A DNA stretch of 64,000 bases from Aliivibrio sifiae (GCF_002954715.1 NZ_MSCP01000001.1:1268781-1332780), one strand, 5' to 3'; shown: positions 25,928-36,338, counted from the stretch's first letter. Notes: generated from the sequence alone by a model not told the origin. Numbers and translations: made by a program.

Positions 25928-28567
25928 TTACTCTTCTTCTGCTGTATCTTCATCCGATCCAGTTTCAGGCATCTCAGTTACTTCAGCATTTATTGCTGCT
26001 TCTGTGATTTCGCCCTCTTCACCTTCAAGGATTTCAAGCTCTTCTGGTTCATCAATGCGTTGTAGGCCAACTACATTTTCATCTTCAGCAGTGCGGATCA
26101 GTGTAACACCTTGGGTATTACGACCCACTTGGCTTACTTCTGATACGCGAGTACGAACTAGCGTACCTGCATCAGTAATCATCATGAACTCATCACCATC
26201 TTCAGTTTGAACCGCACCAACAACACTGCCGTTACGTTCAGAAACTTTGATAGATACAACACCTTGTGTTGCACGGCTCTTCGTAGGGTATTCAGAAAGT
26301 TTAGTACGTTTACCGTAACCATTTTCTGTTACTGTTAAAATATCGCCTTCGTTTGAAGGAACAATTAACGAAACAACCTGATCTTCACCAGTTAGTTTCA
26401 TACCACGAACACCCGAAGCAGTACGACCCATTCCACGAACATGCTCTTCGTTGAAACGAACCACTTTACCCGCTTTAGAGAACAGCATGATTTCATTTGA
26501 GCCATCAGTGATATCAACACCGATTAATGAATCATCTTCACGTAGATTAACTGCAATCAGGCCGTTTGCACGAACTTTAGCAAATTGATCCAGTGATGTT
26601 TTCTTAACCGTACCATCACCTGTCGCCATGAAGATGAACTTATCTTCAGAGTATTCAGATACTGGTAAAATCGCTGTAATACGCTCACCTTCTTCTAAAG
26701 GAAGAATGTTCACGATAGGCTTACCACGAGCAGTACGACTAGCTTGAGGAAGTTGGAATACTTTCAAGCTGTATGCTTTACCACGTGTAGAGAAGCAAAG
26801 GATATTATCATGAGTATTAGCAACAAGTAGACGTTCGATATAATCGGTGTCTTTCATCTTAGTTGCACTCTTACCTTTACCACCACGACGTTGAGCTTCG
26901 TAGTCACCTAAAATTTGGTACTTAACATAACCTTCACGAGAAAGTGTTACTACTACGTCTTCTTGTGTGATTAAGTCTTCCATGTCGATATCGTGAATTG
27001 CTGCACCAATTTCAGTGCGACGCTCATCACCATAAGTATCACGAACGGCTACTAATTCGTCACGGATAACTTCCATTAGACGCTCAGTGCTTGCAAGAAT
27101 ATGCATTAGCTCTGCGATTTCATCTAATAAAGCTTTGTATTCGTCTAGAATTTTTTCATGCTCTAAACCAGTTAAACGGTGTAGACGTAATTCTAGAATT
27201 GCTTGAGCTTGTTGTTCCGTTAAGAAGTATTTACCTTCACGGATACCAAACTCTGGCTCCAACCAATCAGGGCGAGCTGCATCTGTACCTGCACGCTCTA
27301 GCATGTCAGATACGTTGCCAAGATCCCAACCGCGAGCGACTAGGCCTAGTTTAGCTTCTGCTGGAGTTGGCGCATTTTTGATTAGCTCAATGATTTCATC
27401 AATGTTTGCTAATGCTAGTGCTAAACCTTCAAGGATATGAGCACGATCACGCGCTTTGCGTAATTCAAAAATAGTACGACGAGTTACCACTTCACGACGG
27501 TGATCAACAAAACACTTCAACATTTCTTTCAAGTTGAACAGTTTTGGTTGGCCATTGTCTAGTGCAACCATGTTTACGCCGAATGTAGTTTGAAGCTGAG
27601 TTAATGAGTACAGGTTATTAAGAACCACCTCACCTACTGCATCACGCTTACATTCAATAACAATACGCATACCATCTTTATCAGATTCGTCACGCAGTGC
27701 TGAAATGCCTTCTACTTTCTTATCTTTAACAAGCTCTGCAATCTTTTCAATTACACGGGCTTTGTTTACTTGATAAGGGATCTCAGTAACAATAATGGTT
27801 TCTTTGCCATTTTTGTCAGCTTCGATGTTTGCTTTAGAACGCATGTAAACTTTACCACGGCCTGTTTTATATGCATCAACGATGCCTTTACGACCACTGA
27901 TTAATGCAGCTGTCGGAAAGTCAGGACCTGGAATATAGTTTATTAGCTCATCGATAGTAATATCTTCATTCTCGATGAATGCTAAGCAACCATTAACCAC
28001 TTCAGTTAAGTTATGAGGTGGAATGTTTGTTGCCATACCAACAGCAATACCTGATGCACCATTAACTAATAAGTTAGGTACACGAGTAGGTAATACCGCA
28101 GGGATTTGTTCTGTACCATCATAGTTAGGAACGTAGTCTACGGTTTCTTTGTCTAAATCTGCCAACAGTTCGTGAGCGATTTTCGACATACGAACTTCGG
28201 TATAACGCATCGCCGCCGCTGAATCCCCATCGATAGAACCAAAGTTACCTTGGCCATCAACAAGCATGTAGCGTAGTGAGAACGGCTGCGCCATACGTAC
28301 TATCGTGTCGTATACAGCACTATCACCGTGTGGGTGATATTTACCAATTACGTCGCCGACTACACGGGCAGATTTTTTATATGGTTTATTCCAATCATTA
28401 CCTAATACATCCATCGCAAATAAAACACGGCGGTGTACAGGTTTTAGACCATCACGCACATCTGGAAGAGCACGACCAACGATTACTGACATCGCATAGT
28501 CTAGGTATGAACCTCGAAGCTCATCTTCAATATTTACGGGCGTGATCCCTTTAGCAAGATCGCTCAT
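25928..28567 (-). CDS. gyrA: DNA gyrase subunit A
   Basis: 879 residues from [30 protein letters not shown]. The catalytic tyrosine lies in [11 protein letters not shown] (about residue 122). Six C-terminal DNA-wrapping blades include the GyrA box QRRGGKGK. The quinolone-resistance region reads [13 protein letters not shown] with Ser83 and Asp87, the susceptible-type residues. The C-terminal tail is very acidic. The frame opens at a TTG (28585), but the conserved start is the ATG at 28567, with GAGGG about 13 bp upstream. GyrA breaks and passes DNA for negative supercoiling with GyrB. A 22-bp inverted repeat lies in its leader. Confidence 0.97.
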   Translation of the reverse strand: MSDLAKGITPVNIEDELRGSYLDYAMSVIVGRALPDVRDGLKPVHRRVLFAMDVLGNDWNKPYKKSARVVGDVIGKYHPHGDSAVYDTIVRMAQPFSLRYMLVDGQGNFGSIDGDSAAAMRYTEVRMSKIAHELLADLDKETVDYVPNYDGTEQIPAVLPTRVPNLLVNGASGIAVGMATNIPPHNLTEVVNGCLAFIENEDITIDELINYIPGPDFPTAALISGRKGIVDAYKTGRGKVYMRSKANIEADKNGKETIIVTEIPYQVNKARVIEKIAELVKDKKVEGISALRDESDKDGMRIVIECKRDAVGEVVLNNLYSLTQLQTTFGVNMVALDNGQPKLFNLKEMLKCFVDHRREVVTRRTIFELRKARDRAHILEGLALALANIDEIIELIKNAPTPAEAKLGLVARGWDLGNVSDMLERAGTDAARPDWLEPEFGIREGKYFLTEQQAQAILELRLHRLTGLEHEKILDEYKALLDEIAELMHILASTERLMEVIRDELVAVRDTYGDERRTEIGAAIHDIDMEDLITQEDVVVTLSREGYVKYQILGDYEAQRRGGKGKSATKMKDTDYIERLLVANTHDNILCFSTRGKAYSLKVFQLPQASRTARGKPIVNILPLEEGERITAILPVSEYSEDKFIFMATGDGTVKKTSLDQFAKVRANGLIAVNLREDDSLIGVDITDGSNEIMLFSKAGKVVRFNEEHVRGMGRTASGVRGMKLTGEDQVVSLIVPSNEGDILTVTENGYGKRTKLSEYPTKSRATQGVVSIKVSERNGSVVGAVQTEDGDEFMMITDAGTLVRTRVSEVSQVGRNTQGVTLIRTAEDENVVGLQRIDEPEELEILEGEEGEITEAAINAEVTEMPETGSDEDTAEEE

Positions 28568-28598
28568 AGAGCCAATATCCCTCAAATTAGTTCTGTCG

Positions 28599-28660
28599 TA
28601 TCAATATCAATTACTTTATCAATCATACTATCTATAAAGATAAAGTAATTGATACTGATA
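28599..28660. repeat. Long inverted repeat in the gyrA leader/promoter
   Basis: Left arm 28599-28620 and right arm 28639-28660 are 22 nt each and match at 21 of 22 positions as inverted copies (core ATCAATTACTTTATC), separated by 18 nt. It begins 32 bp upstream of the gyrA ATG. It could form a cruciform or an mRNA hairpin in the gyrA 5' leader, or hold a dyad for a regulator. The 325-bp gyrA-ubiG interval shows no gene. Confidence 0.9.
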
Positions 28661-28892
28661 AACGTGCAAGATTGCAAAATATAGCACATAACACTTCTAT
28701 TTCGCATCGTTTTAATTCGTAAAATAGCTCTTAAGCTTAAGAATCCTACGAAATCAGGAGCAAGTCACATAGCTGAGCATCATATTCTTGAAAAACCTCA
28801 TAAAAAGCGGCGAAAAAATCACCATTTTAAAGTCTCTCTTTCTGTTTTTTTTCTGTATATAATGAAAGGAAGACAAAAAAGGAATAATTACT

Positions 28893-29597
28893 ATGACTCA
28901 GCAGTTAAATGTCGATCCGGCAGAAATCAAAAAATTTGAAGATATGGCGTCTCGTTGGTGGGATCTTGAAGGTGAATTTAAACCATTACACCAAATTAAT
29001 CCATTACGTCTGAACTACGTATTAGATAGCGCTAATGGCTTATTTGGTAAAAAGGTATTAGATGTGGGCTGTGGTGGCGGCATTCTAGCTGAGAGCATGG
29101 CAAATCAAGGTGCTGATGTTATTGGATTAGATATGGGGAAAGAGCCTCTAACTGTTGCTCGTTTACATGCTTTAGAGACGGGCGCTACATTAAAGTATAT
29201 TCAATCAACAGCAGAACAACACGCCGAAGAGAACCCTGAAACATATGACGTAATTACTTGTATGGAAATGTTAGAGCACGTTCCTGACCCACTTTCAGTA
29301 ATCCGCTCATGCGCAAAGATGGTAAAACCTGGTGGACACGTATTTTTCTCTACATTGAATCGTAATATCAAATCTTACTTATTTGCTATTGTTGGTGCAG
29401 AACAGTTGCTTAAACTGGTACCTAAAGGCACCCATGACCACGATAAGTTCATCCGCCCTTCTGAATTATTGAAGATGCTAGATCAAACGGCATTACAAGA
29501 GCAAGGCATTACAGGCTTACATTACAACCCATTAACAGATGTCTATTCATTAGGCAAAAATGTGGATGTTAACTATATCGTCCATACTACTTTATAA
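28893..29597 (+). CDS. ubiG: Ubiquinone biosynthesis O-methyltransferase UbiG
   Basis: 234 residues. The class I SAM-binding motif is [16 protein letters not shown] (about 57-72); the N-terminus [35 protein letters not shown] is diagnostic of UbiG. It carries out both O-methylations in ubiquinone synthesis. Divergent from gyrA, as in many gammaproteobacteria. AAGGAATAATT precedes the ATG. A hairpin follows the stop. Confidence 0.96.
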   Translation: MTQQLNVDPAEIKKFEDMASRWWDLEGEFKPLHQINPLRLNYVLDSANGLFGKKVLDVGCGGGILAESMANQGADVIGLDMGKEPLTVARLHALETGATLKYIQSTAEQHAEENPETYDVITCMEMLEHVPDPLSVIRSCAKMVKPGGHVFFSTLNRNIKSYLFAIVGAEQLLKLVPKGTHDHDKFIRPSELLKMLDQTALQEQGITGLHYNPLTDVYSLGKNVDVNYIVHTTL

Positions 29598-29622
29598 TCC
29601 CTAATCATCGCCTATCATAATT

Positions 29623-29666
29623 TTCACTCTTTATCTGTGCTCTTAATACAAATAAAGAGTGAATTA
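29623..29666 (+). terminator. Hairpin (probable terminator) after ubiG
   Basis: TTCACTCTTTAT and ATAAAGAGTGAA form an exact 12-bp stem with a 17-nt loop 25 bp after the ubiG stop. The following sequence is only weakly T-rich. Confidence 0.6.
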
Positions 29667-29903
29667 ATTTCAAAATACTTCAATTCTTATCTTGTTTACT
29701 AAAGCTCCATTAATGCTAAATTTAGAGCAACAAATCAGCAATTTTTTTTGATTCTTAGAGATCCACCTAAACCACAAAAATCAAGAAAAATATTTTTTCT
29801 ACTGTCTACTTCTCCACCATTACGAAATACGTTATTTCTGATGTCTTGATATAGCTAATCTCACTCGGTTAGTGCCTACTTACTGTTTTTTTTAATTCAT
29901 AGG
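29667..29903. other. Gene-free interval upstream of the nrdA control region
   Basis: Part of the 496-bp space between ubiG and nrdA. AT-rich, with runs of T and small AT palindromes. No ORF, RNA gene or clear promoter is visible in this part; the recognisable control sites begin at 29904. Confidence 0.5.
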
Positions 29904-29912
29904 TTATCCACA
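29904..29912 (+). promoter_or_regulatory. DnaA box upstream of nrdA
   Basis: TTATCCACA, an exact match to the strong DnaA box. DnaA binds upstream of nrdA in E. coli and couples dNTP supply to replication, so the position about 180 bp before nrdA is meaningful. Confidence 0.65.
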
Positions 29913-29980
29913 GGGCTGTCTCATTTTCTAACTTGATTACCTATCAATTTATCACTATCTTGTAGCCAATTACTTATTAA

Positions 29981-30027
29981 GCCCTATATGTTGTGTTTAC
30001 TTCCAAATTCAACACTATGAGCTTGAT
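29981..30027. promoter_or_regulatory. Candidate pair of NrdR boxes upstream of nrdA
   Basis: GCCCTATATGTTGTGT (29981-29996) matches 12 of 16 positions of the NrdR box consensus; ACACTATGAGCTTGAT (30012-30027) keeps the left half-site. Their starts are 31 bp apart, the three-turn spacing usual for NrdR box pairs. NrdR represses ribonucleotide reductase genes when dATP is plentiful. The second box is weak. Confidence 0.55.
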
Positions 30028-30093
30028 CACAAATTAATAACGAAAATTACAAATATTACATCTTTCGTTCTTCATTCTAAGGAAAAGTAGCAA

Positions 30094-32370
30094 ATGACCC
30101 AACAGCTTACCGTTACTAAGCGAAATGGCACCACAGAAAAGATCAACTTGGAAAAGATCCATAAAGTGATCACCTGGGCTGCAGAAGATCTAGATAACGT
30201 TTCAGTGTCTCAAGTTGAAATGAAATCTCATATCCAATTTTATGATGGCATGAAGACGTCTGACATTCATGAAACTATCATTAAAGCAGCTGCCGATCTT
30301 ATCTCTGAAGAAACGCCAGATTACCAATATCTTGCTGCTCGTTTGTCTGTTTTCCACCTACGTAAAAAAGCGTATGGCCAATTTGAGCCACCAACGCTGT
30401 TTAATCACGTACACAACCTAATCGAATTAGGTAAATACGATAAACACATTACTGAAGATTATTCTGAGGCGGAATTCGACCTGATGGATCAAATGATCGA
30501 TCACAGTCGTGACATGGATTTTTCATACGCTGCCGTTAAACAACTTGAAGGTAAATATTTCGTTCAGAACCGTGTAACGGGCGCGATCTACGAAAGTGCA
30601 CAATTCCTTTATATCCTTGTTGCTGCATGTTTATTTGCAAAATATCCAAAAGATACGCGTCTTGATTATATTCAACGCTTCTATGACGCAACATCTACAT
30701 TTAAAATTTCACTACCTACACCAATTATGTCTGGTGTGCGTACTCCTACTCGTCAATTCAGCTCTTGTGTTCTTATTGAGTGTGACGATAGCCTAGATTC
30801 AATTAACGCAACTGCTGGCTCTATTGTACGTTACGTATCTCAACGTGCGGGTATTGGCATCAATGCTGGTCGTATTCGTGCTCTTGGCTCTGAAATTCGC
30901 GATGGTGAAGCTTTCCATACGGGTTGTATCCCATTCTACAAATACTTCCAAACAGCGGTAAAATGTTGTTCTCAGGGTGGTGTTCGTGGTGGTGCTGCGA
31001 CCTTATTCTACCCTATTTGGCATCGCGAAGTTGAATCTCTACTGGTTCTTAAAAACAACCGTGGTGTTGAAGAAAACCGTGTTCGTCATATGGACTACGG
31101 CGTACAAATCAACAAATTAATGTACACTCGCCTAATTAAAGGTGGCCACATTAGTTTATTCTCACCATCTGATGTACCTGGTCTATACGATGCGTTCTTT
31201 GCTGATCAAGTAGAGTTTGAACGCCTATATGACATTTATGAGCAAGATACATCAATCAAGCGTGAAACAGTAAAAGCAATTGACCTATTCTCTTTGCTTA
31301 TGCAAGAGCGTGCATCTACAGGTCGTATCTACATTCAAAACGTCGACCACTGTAATACTCACAGTCCGTTTGACCCAAGTGTTGCTCCTGTTCGTCAATC
31401 TAATCTATGTTTAGAAATTGCATTACCAACGAAACCACTAACACACGTTAATGATGAAGAAGGTGAAATTGCACTTTGTACGCTGTCTGCATTTAACTTA
31501 GGTGCTATTGAAAAACTTGAAGATCTTGAAGAATTAGCTGAACTTGCTGTACGTGCTCTTGATGCATTACTTGATTATCAAGACTACCCTCTTCCTGCTG
31601 CATATAAGTCAACGATGAATCGCCGTACATTAGGTGTTGGTGTTATTAACTACGCTTATTACCTTGCGAAAAATGGCGTGAAATATTCTGATGGCAGTGC
31701 AAACGGATTAACACATAAAACGTTTGAAGCAATTCAATTTTATCTTCTAAAAGCATCTGTTGGTTTAGCAAAAGAGCAAGGCGCTTGTCCTGCATTCAAT
31801 GAAACAACTTATGCACAAGGTATCTTACCTATCGACTCTTATAAAAAAGACATCGATAACGTATGTACTGAGCAATTACACCTAGATTGGGAAACATTAC
31901 GTCAAGAGATTAAAACTCACGGCCTACGTAATTCAACCCTGTCTGCATTAATGCCTTCAGAAACGTCTTCTCAGATCTCTAACGCAACCAATGGTATTGA
32001 GCCACCACGTGGCTTTGTGTCAGTGAAAGCATCTAAAGATGGTATCTTGAAGCAAGTTGTTCCTGATTACGTAAATTTAAAAGATAACTATGAGTTACTT
32101 TGGAACATTGGTTCAAATGATGGTTACCTACAACTTGTAGGTATTATGCAGAAGTTTGTTGACCAAGCTATCTCTGCAAATACAAACTATGATCCAAACC
32201 TTCAGCCAAATGGCAAAGTGCCAATGAAACTGTTGTTAAAAGATCTATTAACTGCTTATAAATTAGGTCTTAAAACACTGTATTATCATAATACCCGTGA
32301 TGGTGCTAGTGACTCACAAGGTGATCTAGGACAAGATGACGATTGTGCAGGCGGCGGTTGTAAGATCTAA
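30094..32370 (+). CDS. nrdA: Class Ia ribonucleotide reductase alpha subunit
   Basis: 758 residues (E. coli 761). An N-terminal ATP-cone (LTVTKRNGTTEKINLEKIHKVITWAAEDL) is the allosteric activity site. Active-site cysteines lie in RQFSSCVLIECDDS and NLCLEIALPT, and the C-terminal shuttle pair in DDDCAGGGCKI. It reduces ribonucleoside diphosphates using the tyrosyl radical of NrdB. AAGGAAAAGTAGCAA gives a good ribosome-binding site. A terminator-like hairpin separates it from nrdB (174-bp gap). Confidence 0.98.
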   Translation: MTQQLTVTKRNGTTEKINLEKIHKVITWAAEDLDNVSVSQVEMKSHIQFYDGMKTSDIHETIIKAAADLISEETPDYQYLAARLSVFHLRKKAYGQFEPPTLFNHVHNLIELGKYDKHITEDYSEAEFDLMDQMIDHSRDMDFSYAAVKQLEGKYFVQNRVTGAIYESAQFLYILVAACLFAKYPKDTRLDYIQRFYDATSTFKISLPTPIMSGVRTPTRQFSSCVLIECDDSLDSINATAGSIVRYVSQRAGIGINAGRIRALGSEIRDGEAFHTGCIPFYKYFQTAVKCCSQGGVRGGAATLFYPIWHREVESLLVLKNNRGVEENRVRHMDYGVQINKLMYTRLIKGGHISLFSPSDVPGLYDAFFADQVEFERLYDIYEQDTSIKRETVKAIDLFSLLMQERASTGRIYIQNVDHCNTHSPFDPSVAPVRQSNLCLEIALPTKPLTHVNDEEGEIALCTLSAFNLGAIEKLEDLEELAELAVRALDALLDYQDYPLPAAYKSTMNRRTLGVGVINYAYYLAKNGVKYSDGSANGLTHKTFEAIQFYLLKASVGLAKEQGACPAFNETTYAQGILPIDSYKKDIDNVCTEQLHLDWETLRQEIKTHGLRNSTLSALMPSETSSQISNATNGIEPPRGFVSVKASKDGILKQVVPDYVNLKDNYELLWNIGSNDGYLQLVGIMQKFVDQAISANTNYDPNLQPNGKVPMKLLLKDLLTAYKLGLKTLYYHNTRDGASDSQGDLGQDDDCAGGGCKI

Positions 32371-32385
32371 ATTTTCATTTTAAAA

Positions 32386-32416
32386 TCAGCCCGCTTTCAT
32401 TAGCGGGCTTGTTTAT
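32386..32416 (+). terminator. Terminator-like hairpin between nrdA and nrdB
   Basis: AGCCCGCT, TTCATT loop, AGCGGGCT, then TGTTTATCTTTT. A GC-rich stem with an imperfect T-tract. It may end part of the nrdA transcripts, or protect the 3' end, lowering nrdB relative to nrdA unless nrdB has its own promoter. Confidence 0.75.
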
Positions 32417-32543
32417 CTTTTAACACCAAATCTATAATTATTAATCCAATATGTGCCTAAGTTCGTATAGGTGTTTATCGGCATAATTTTTAAATTAAGA
32501 AGCCCTTATCTATTTCTTTGGCTTTAATCACATTGAGGTTTCC

Positions 32544-33677
32544 ATGGCGTACAGTACTTTCCGACAAGAAAAAAATGATCAATTGAAAGAACCTATGTTC
32601 TTAGGTAACTCGGTAAATGTTGCTCGTTATGACCAACAAAAATTTCAGATCTTTGAAAAACTTATCGAAAAGCAACTTTCGTTCTTTTGGCGTCCAGAAG
32701 AAGTCGATGTATCAGGCGACCGTATTGATTACAATAACTTACCTGAGCATGAACAACATATCTTCATTAGTAATTTAAAATATCAAACACTTTTAGATTC
32801 AATTCAAGGACGCAGCCCAAACGTTGCTTTACTGCCTTTGGTTTCTATTCCTGAATTAGAAACATGGATTGAAACATGGTCTTTCTCTGAAACGATCCAC
32901 TCACGTTCATACACTCATATTGTTCGCAATATTGTTAACGATCCTTCAGTAATTTTTGACGACATCGTTGAAAATGAAGAAATCCTAAAGCGTGCGAAAG
33001 ACATTGCACACTATTACGATAACTTGATCCAGGCGACAAATGATTATCATCGTTTAGGTGAAGGGACACATACTATTAACAATGAAGAAGTTATCGTTTC
33101 AAAACGTGAACTAAAGAAAAAATTGTACCTTTGTTTAATGTCTGTAAATGCGTTAGAAGCGATTCGTTTCTATGTTAGCTTTGCTTGTTCTTTTGCGTTT
33201 GCAGAACGTAAACTAATGGAAGGTAATGCAAAAATCATCAAACTTATCGCACGTGATGAAGCGCTTCACCTAACTAGTACTCAGCATATGGTTAATTTAC
33301 TTCGTACAGGTCAAGATGATCCTGAGTTTGTAGAAATTGCAGCAGAATGTGAGCAAGAATGTTTTGATTTATTTAAAGCCGCTGCTGAACAAGAAAAAGA
33401 ATGGGCAAACTACCTATTTAAAGATGGTTCAATGATTGGTTTAAATAAAGATATTCTTTGCCAATATGTTGAATACATTACTAACTTACGCATGAAAGCG
33501 GTTGGCCTGAGTAGTGCATATGAAGGCGCAACTCAAAACCCTATCCCATGGATTAACTCTTGGTTAAGTTCTGATAATGTTCAGGTTGCACCTCAAGAGA
33601 CTGAAATTAGTTCATACCTTGTTGGTCAAATTGACAATGACATGGATGCCGATGATTTAGGCGACTTTGAACTTTAA
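32544..33677 (+). CDS. nrdB: Class Ia ribonucleotide reductase beta subunit
   Basis: 377 residues. The radical tyrosine is Tyr123 in [16 protein letters not shown], and di-iron ligands lie in [25 protein letters not shown] and [13 protein letters not shown]. It holds the diferric-tyrosyl radical used by NrdA. The ferredoxin that maintains this cofactor (yfaE) normally follows nrdB; here it is displaced by a GGDEF gene. TTGAGGTTTCC before the ATG serves as ribosome-binding site. A strong terminator follows. Confidence 0.98.
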   Translation: MAYSTFRQEKNDQLKEPMFLGNSVNVARYDQQKFQIFEKLIEKQLSFFWRPEEVDVSGDRIDYNNLPEHEQHIFISNLKYQTLLDSIQGRSPNVALLPLVSIPELETWIETWSFSETIHSRSYTHIVRNIVNDPSVIFDDIVENEEILKRAKDIAHYYDNLIQATNDYHRLGEGTHTINNEEVIVSKRELKKKLYLCLMSVNALEAIRFYVSFACSFAFAERKLMEGNAKIIKLIARDEALHLTSTQHMVNLLRTGQDDPEFVEIAAECEQECFDLFKAAAEQEKEWANYLFKDGSMIGLNKDILCQYVEYITNLRMKAVGLSSAYEGATQNPIPWINSWLSSDNVQVAPQETEISSYLVGQIDNDMDADDLGDFEL

Positions 33678-33696
33678 GTTTATCTGAATAAAATAA

Positions 33697-33724
33697 GAAC
33701 CGAGCCTAACCGCTCGGTTTTTTT
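33697..33724 (+). terminator. Terminator after nrdB
   Basis: AACCGAGC, CTAACC loop region, GCTCGGTT followed by T-run, 20 bp after the nrdB stop. Confidence 0.9.
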
Positions 33725-33854
33725 ATATCTACAATCTATGACACCATCCACAATTTAGACTTATTGATAGCATTAAAAATGAGACATCACTTCATATAAT
33801 TATTCATATATGCAATAATTTCTTGTAATAACATAATAATTATAAAAGTAAATT

Positions 33855-35930
33855 ATGGCTAAGAATCTATGGAATGATTATTTACTGGAGCAAGTGCGCC
33901 AGTTACCTTCAGCTTCATCCAAAGAGCAGGTTCAATTTCACCTGAATACGATCACAGTTGAAGCATTGAAACAAAATCAAATTGTCCCACCACAATTTGA
34001 CTATATACTTCAAGCTTACCTTCTCTCTCGTTCAGGGAAATTAATCGAATCCATCAGTTTATTTTTTGATGCCATTACTTTTGCTCAGCAAAACAAACAA
34101 GAGTTCTTAATCTGTTTCTGTAATTATAATATCGGCACGCTTTACGGAATGCTTGGTAATTATTTTTACGCCCATAAGTTTTTAACAAAAGCTGAAAAAT
34201 CCCAGCAGTTTTGTGATAGCTATATAACAGGACTTATTAAAAATAATATTGGCGATATTTTTCGTCAAATTGGTAATTTCAGCGAAGCTTTGACTTATCT
34301 TTATGAAGCGAAAACACGACTAGATCAATATGGTTCAAGATCATCGATCGCGTTACCATTATTTAATATTGCAGAAATTAAAGCAAAACAATGTCGTTTT
34401 ACTGAATCCCAAGCGATCCTCGACTCCCTTTTTCATCATATTCAAGGTGAACCTCGATTTTTAGGTTTTTACTATAAAATTAAAGCAGAAATCGCAAATG
34501 GATTAGAGCAGATAGAAGAAGCGGAAAAATGCCATCTACTTTCTATTGAGAAAATGAAAGCGAGCCAACACGATTATTATTATGCTGAGATGATCTTAGA
34601 ATATTGCCAGTTTTTAACCAGCTATGATAAATATTCAGCTCTCGATCGATACATTAAGCAAGGACTCGATATTGCTAAAGCAATCGAAAGCGATAAGTTA
34701 ATTGATGGCTTTAATGACATTATTTTACTTAGAATTAAAGACATTAAAGAAATAGAAATTAGAGAAAAACATTATCAAACATTGACCTCTTCTCTACTTA
34801 ATTCTAGAAGAGAATTACTTAAAAGAGAAAGTGATTATCTGCAACAACTTTACCGTCTTAATACAGCTAAACTTGAACTTAGTACTGTCAAGTCATTGTC
34901 TGAAAACTTAGCCTTAATAAATAAAATCGGCCAATATATAAATAACAGTACTGATATTCAAAGTATTTTACCTAAGATCCAAGAAGATCTTTCAGCACTA
35001 TTCCAAACAGACACACTAGCGCTCGGCTTTTACAATAAAGAACAAGATAATATAACCATTCATTATATGGATGATAAGCAACCCGTTACACATCCTTACG
35101 TAACCAATTGCCAAAATGAAGCCACTTATATGAGCTATTGTATAAAAAGTGATTCTTCATTCTACTTTAATCATATGAATTCAGAACAAAAAGTAGTGAT
35201 GCTAGGAGAGAGTTGTGATAAACGAGTGACTTGTAAATCTGTCATGTTTTCTCCAATTAAATTTAATGGAGAAGTACAGGCTTGCTTTACTGTACAAGCA
35301 AAAGAAAGCTATCAATACCAAGCATTTCATTTTGAATTATTTATTCAATTAATTAACTATATTTCCATTGCACTTGAGAATCAATACAACCGACAGCAGC
35401 TACTGCATTTATCGCAAACCGATCATTTAACCCAACTTTGGAATCGTAACTCTCTTGAGTCACACTTTAATCAACTCAAACGACAATTTACTCAAAATTA
35501 TACAGGGATAATGCTCGATATCGATCACTACAAAGAATACAACGACACTTATGGTCATATTGCAGGAGATGAAGTCTTAATCAAAATAAGTCAGCTCATC
35601 AAAAAGCATTTTCATTGTTTAAAAACACGAGTGTATCGTTACGGTGGTGATGAGTTTTTCATTCTCATTGCAGAGGTTAATCAAGATAAAATGCGCAGTA
35701 AAATAGAATCTTTATTAAGTGAAATTAAGCATCTTTTAATTCCACATGAGAATTCACACTGCTCCAATGTTATATCTGCATCCGTAGGAATTAGCTACGC
35801 TATAGACCCACAAGGTTCATTAACCCTGAATAGCCTCATAGAGCAAGCAGATAAAGCATTATACAAAGCAAAAGGCAATGGAAGGAATTGCTATTATGAA
35901 CGCTCTCAGATGGAAATCTTAACCGAATAA
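33855..35930 (+). CDS. TPR-GAF-GGDEF protein (probable diguanylate cyclase)
   Basis: 691 residues. The N-terminal ~290 residues are helical repeats of TPR type (for example FCNYNIGTLYGMLGNYFYAHKFL, KNNIGDIFRQIGNFSEALTYLYEAK). A coiled-coil linker (about 295-345) and a GAF-like domain (about 350-510) follow, then a GGDEF domain (about 520-690) with DHLTQLWNRNS and an intact active site RYGGDEFFIL. The inhibitory RxxD site expected just before it is absent (HCLKTRVYRY), so product inhibition there is unlikely. It should make cyclic di-GMP from GTP in the cytoplasm. There is no membrane segment. No clear ribosome-binding site precedes the ATG. It separates nrdB from yfaE. Confidence 0.87.
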   Translation: MAKNLWNDYLLEQVRQLPSASSKEQVQFHLNTITVEALKQNQIVPPQFDYILQAYLLSRSGKLIESISLFFDAITFAQQNKQEFLICFCNYNIGTLYGMLGNYFYAHKFLTKAEKSQQFCDSYITGLIKNNIGDIFRQIGNFSEALTYLYEAKTRLDQYGSRSSIALPLFNIAEIKAKQCRFTESQAILDSLFHHIQGEPRFLGFYYKIKAEIANGLEQIEEAEKCHLLSIEKMKASQHDYYYAEMILEYCQFLTSYDKYSALDRYIKQGLDIAKAIESDKLIDGFNDIILLRIKDIKEIEIREKHYQTLTSSLLNSRRELLKRESDYLQQLYRLNTAKLELSTVKSLSENLALINKIGQYINNSTDIQSILPKIQEDLSALFQTDTLALGFYNKEQDNITIHYMDDKQPVTHPYVTNCQNEATYMSYCIKSDSSFYFNHMNSEQKVVMLGESCDKRVTCKSVMFSPIKFNGEVQACFTVQAKESYQYQAFHFELFIQLINYISIALENQYNRQQLLHLSQTDHLTQLWNRNSLESHFNQLKRQFTQNYTGIMLDIDHYKEYNDTYGHIAGDEVLIKISQLIKKHFHCLKTRVYRYGGDEFFILIAEVNQDKMRSKIESLLSEIKHLLIPHENSHCSNVISASVGISYAIDPQGSLTLNSLIEQADKALYKAKGNGRNCYYERSQMEILTE

Positions 35931-36011
35931 CCTTAATATTAACGACTCTATTTTTCGTTCCAGTTATGCTATTCTTTTGTCATCTGTTTTATCTATATAA
36001 TTCGATATCAT

Positions 36012-36290
36012 ATGACCAAAATACACATTAATCAGATTATCACTTTAACTAATCAAGTAAATAAATCACTGTTAGAAGTCATGGAAGATCAAGGTATGGT
36101 AATAGAGTCCCATTGTCGAAATGGTGACTGTGGAACATGCCGCTGCACTCTCATCTCAGGTAAAGTCCGCTACCAATCATTTCCTTTGGCCTTTTTAGCT
36201 CCTAATGAAATTTTACCTTGTGTTTGCAAAGCAAAAACAGACCTCGTCATTGAAGGTGTTAATTTTCAAATGTCTGAAAAAGAGGCATAA
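36012..36290 (+). CDS. yfaE: 2Fe-2S ferredoxin YfaE (NrdB cofactor maintenance)
   Basis: 92 residues, plant-type ferredoxin fold. Cluster cysteines are in SHCRNGDCGTCRCTL (CX4CX2C) and LPCVCKAK, and the sequence aligns along its length with E. coli YfaE. YfaE reduces iron to rebuild the NrdB diferric-tyrosyl centre. In E. coli it lies immediately after nrdB; here a GGDEF gene lies between, and nrdB has its own terminator, so yfaE is probably expressed from a nearer promoter or with the GGDEF gene (81-bp gap). Confidence 0.9.
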   Translation: MTKIHINQIITLTNQVNKSLLEVMEDQGMVIESHCRNGDCGTCRCTLISGKVRYQSFPLAFLAPNEILPCVCKAKTDLVIEGVNFQMSEKEA

Positions 36291-36318
36291 AAAAACGACC
36301 CTATTGGATCGTCTTCTT
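36289..36318. terminator. Bidirectional terminator between yfaE and the CinA-like gene
   Basis: ACGACCC, TATT loop, GGATCGT (one G-U pair), with A-run left and T-rich right flanks. Serves convergent yfaE and the CinA-like gene. Confidence 0.7.
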
Positions 36319-36338
36319 TATATTAATTGAATCAATAT

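Noticed and set aside
26000-28567. Quinolone-resistance substitution in gyrA
   Set aside because: Residues 83 and 87 are Ser and Asp, the susceptible type.
28599-28660. Inverted repeat as ends of a miniature transposon
   Set aside because: The spacer is only 18 nt, no target duplication is visible, and one copy only was seen.
29664-29900. Small RNA gene in the ubiG-nrdA gap
   Set aside because: No promoter plus terminator pair could be supported; only AT palindromes and T-runs are seen.
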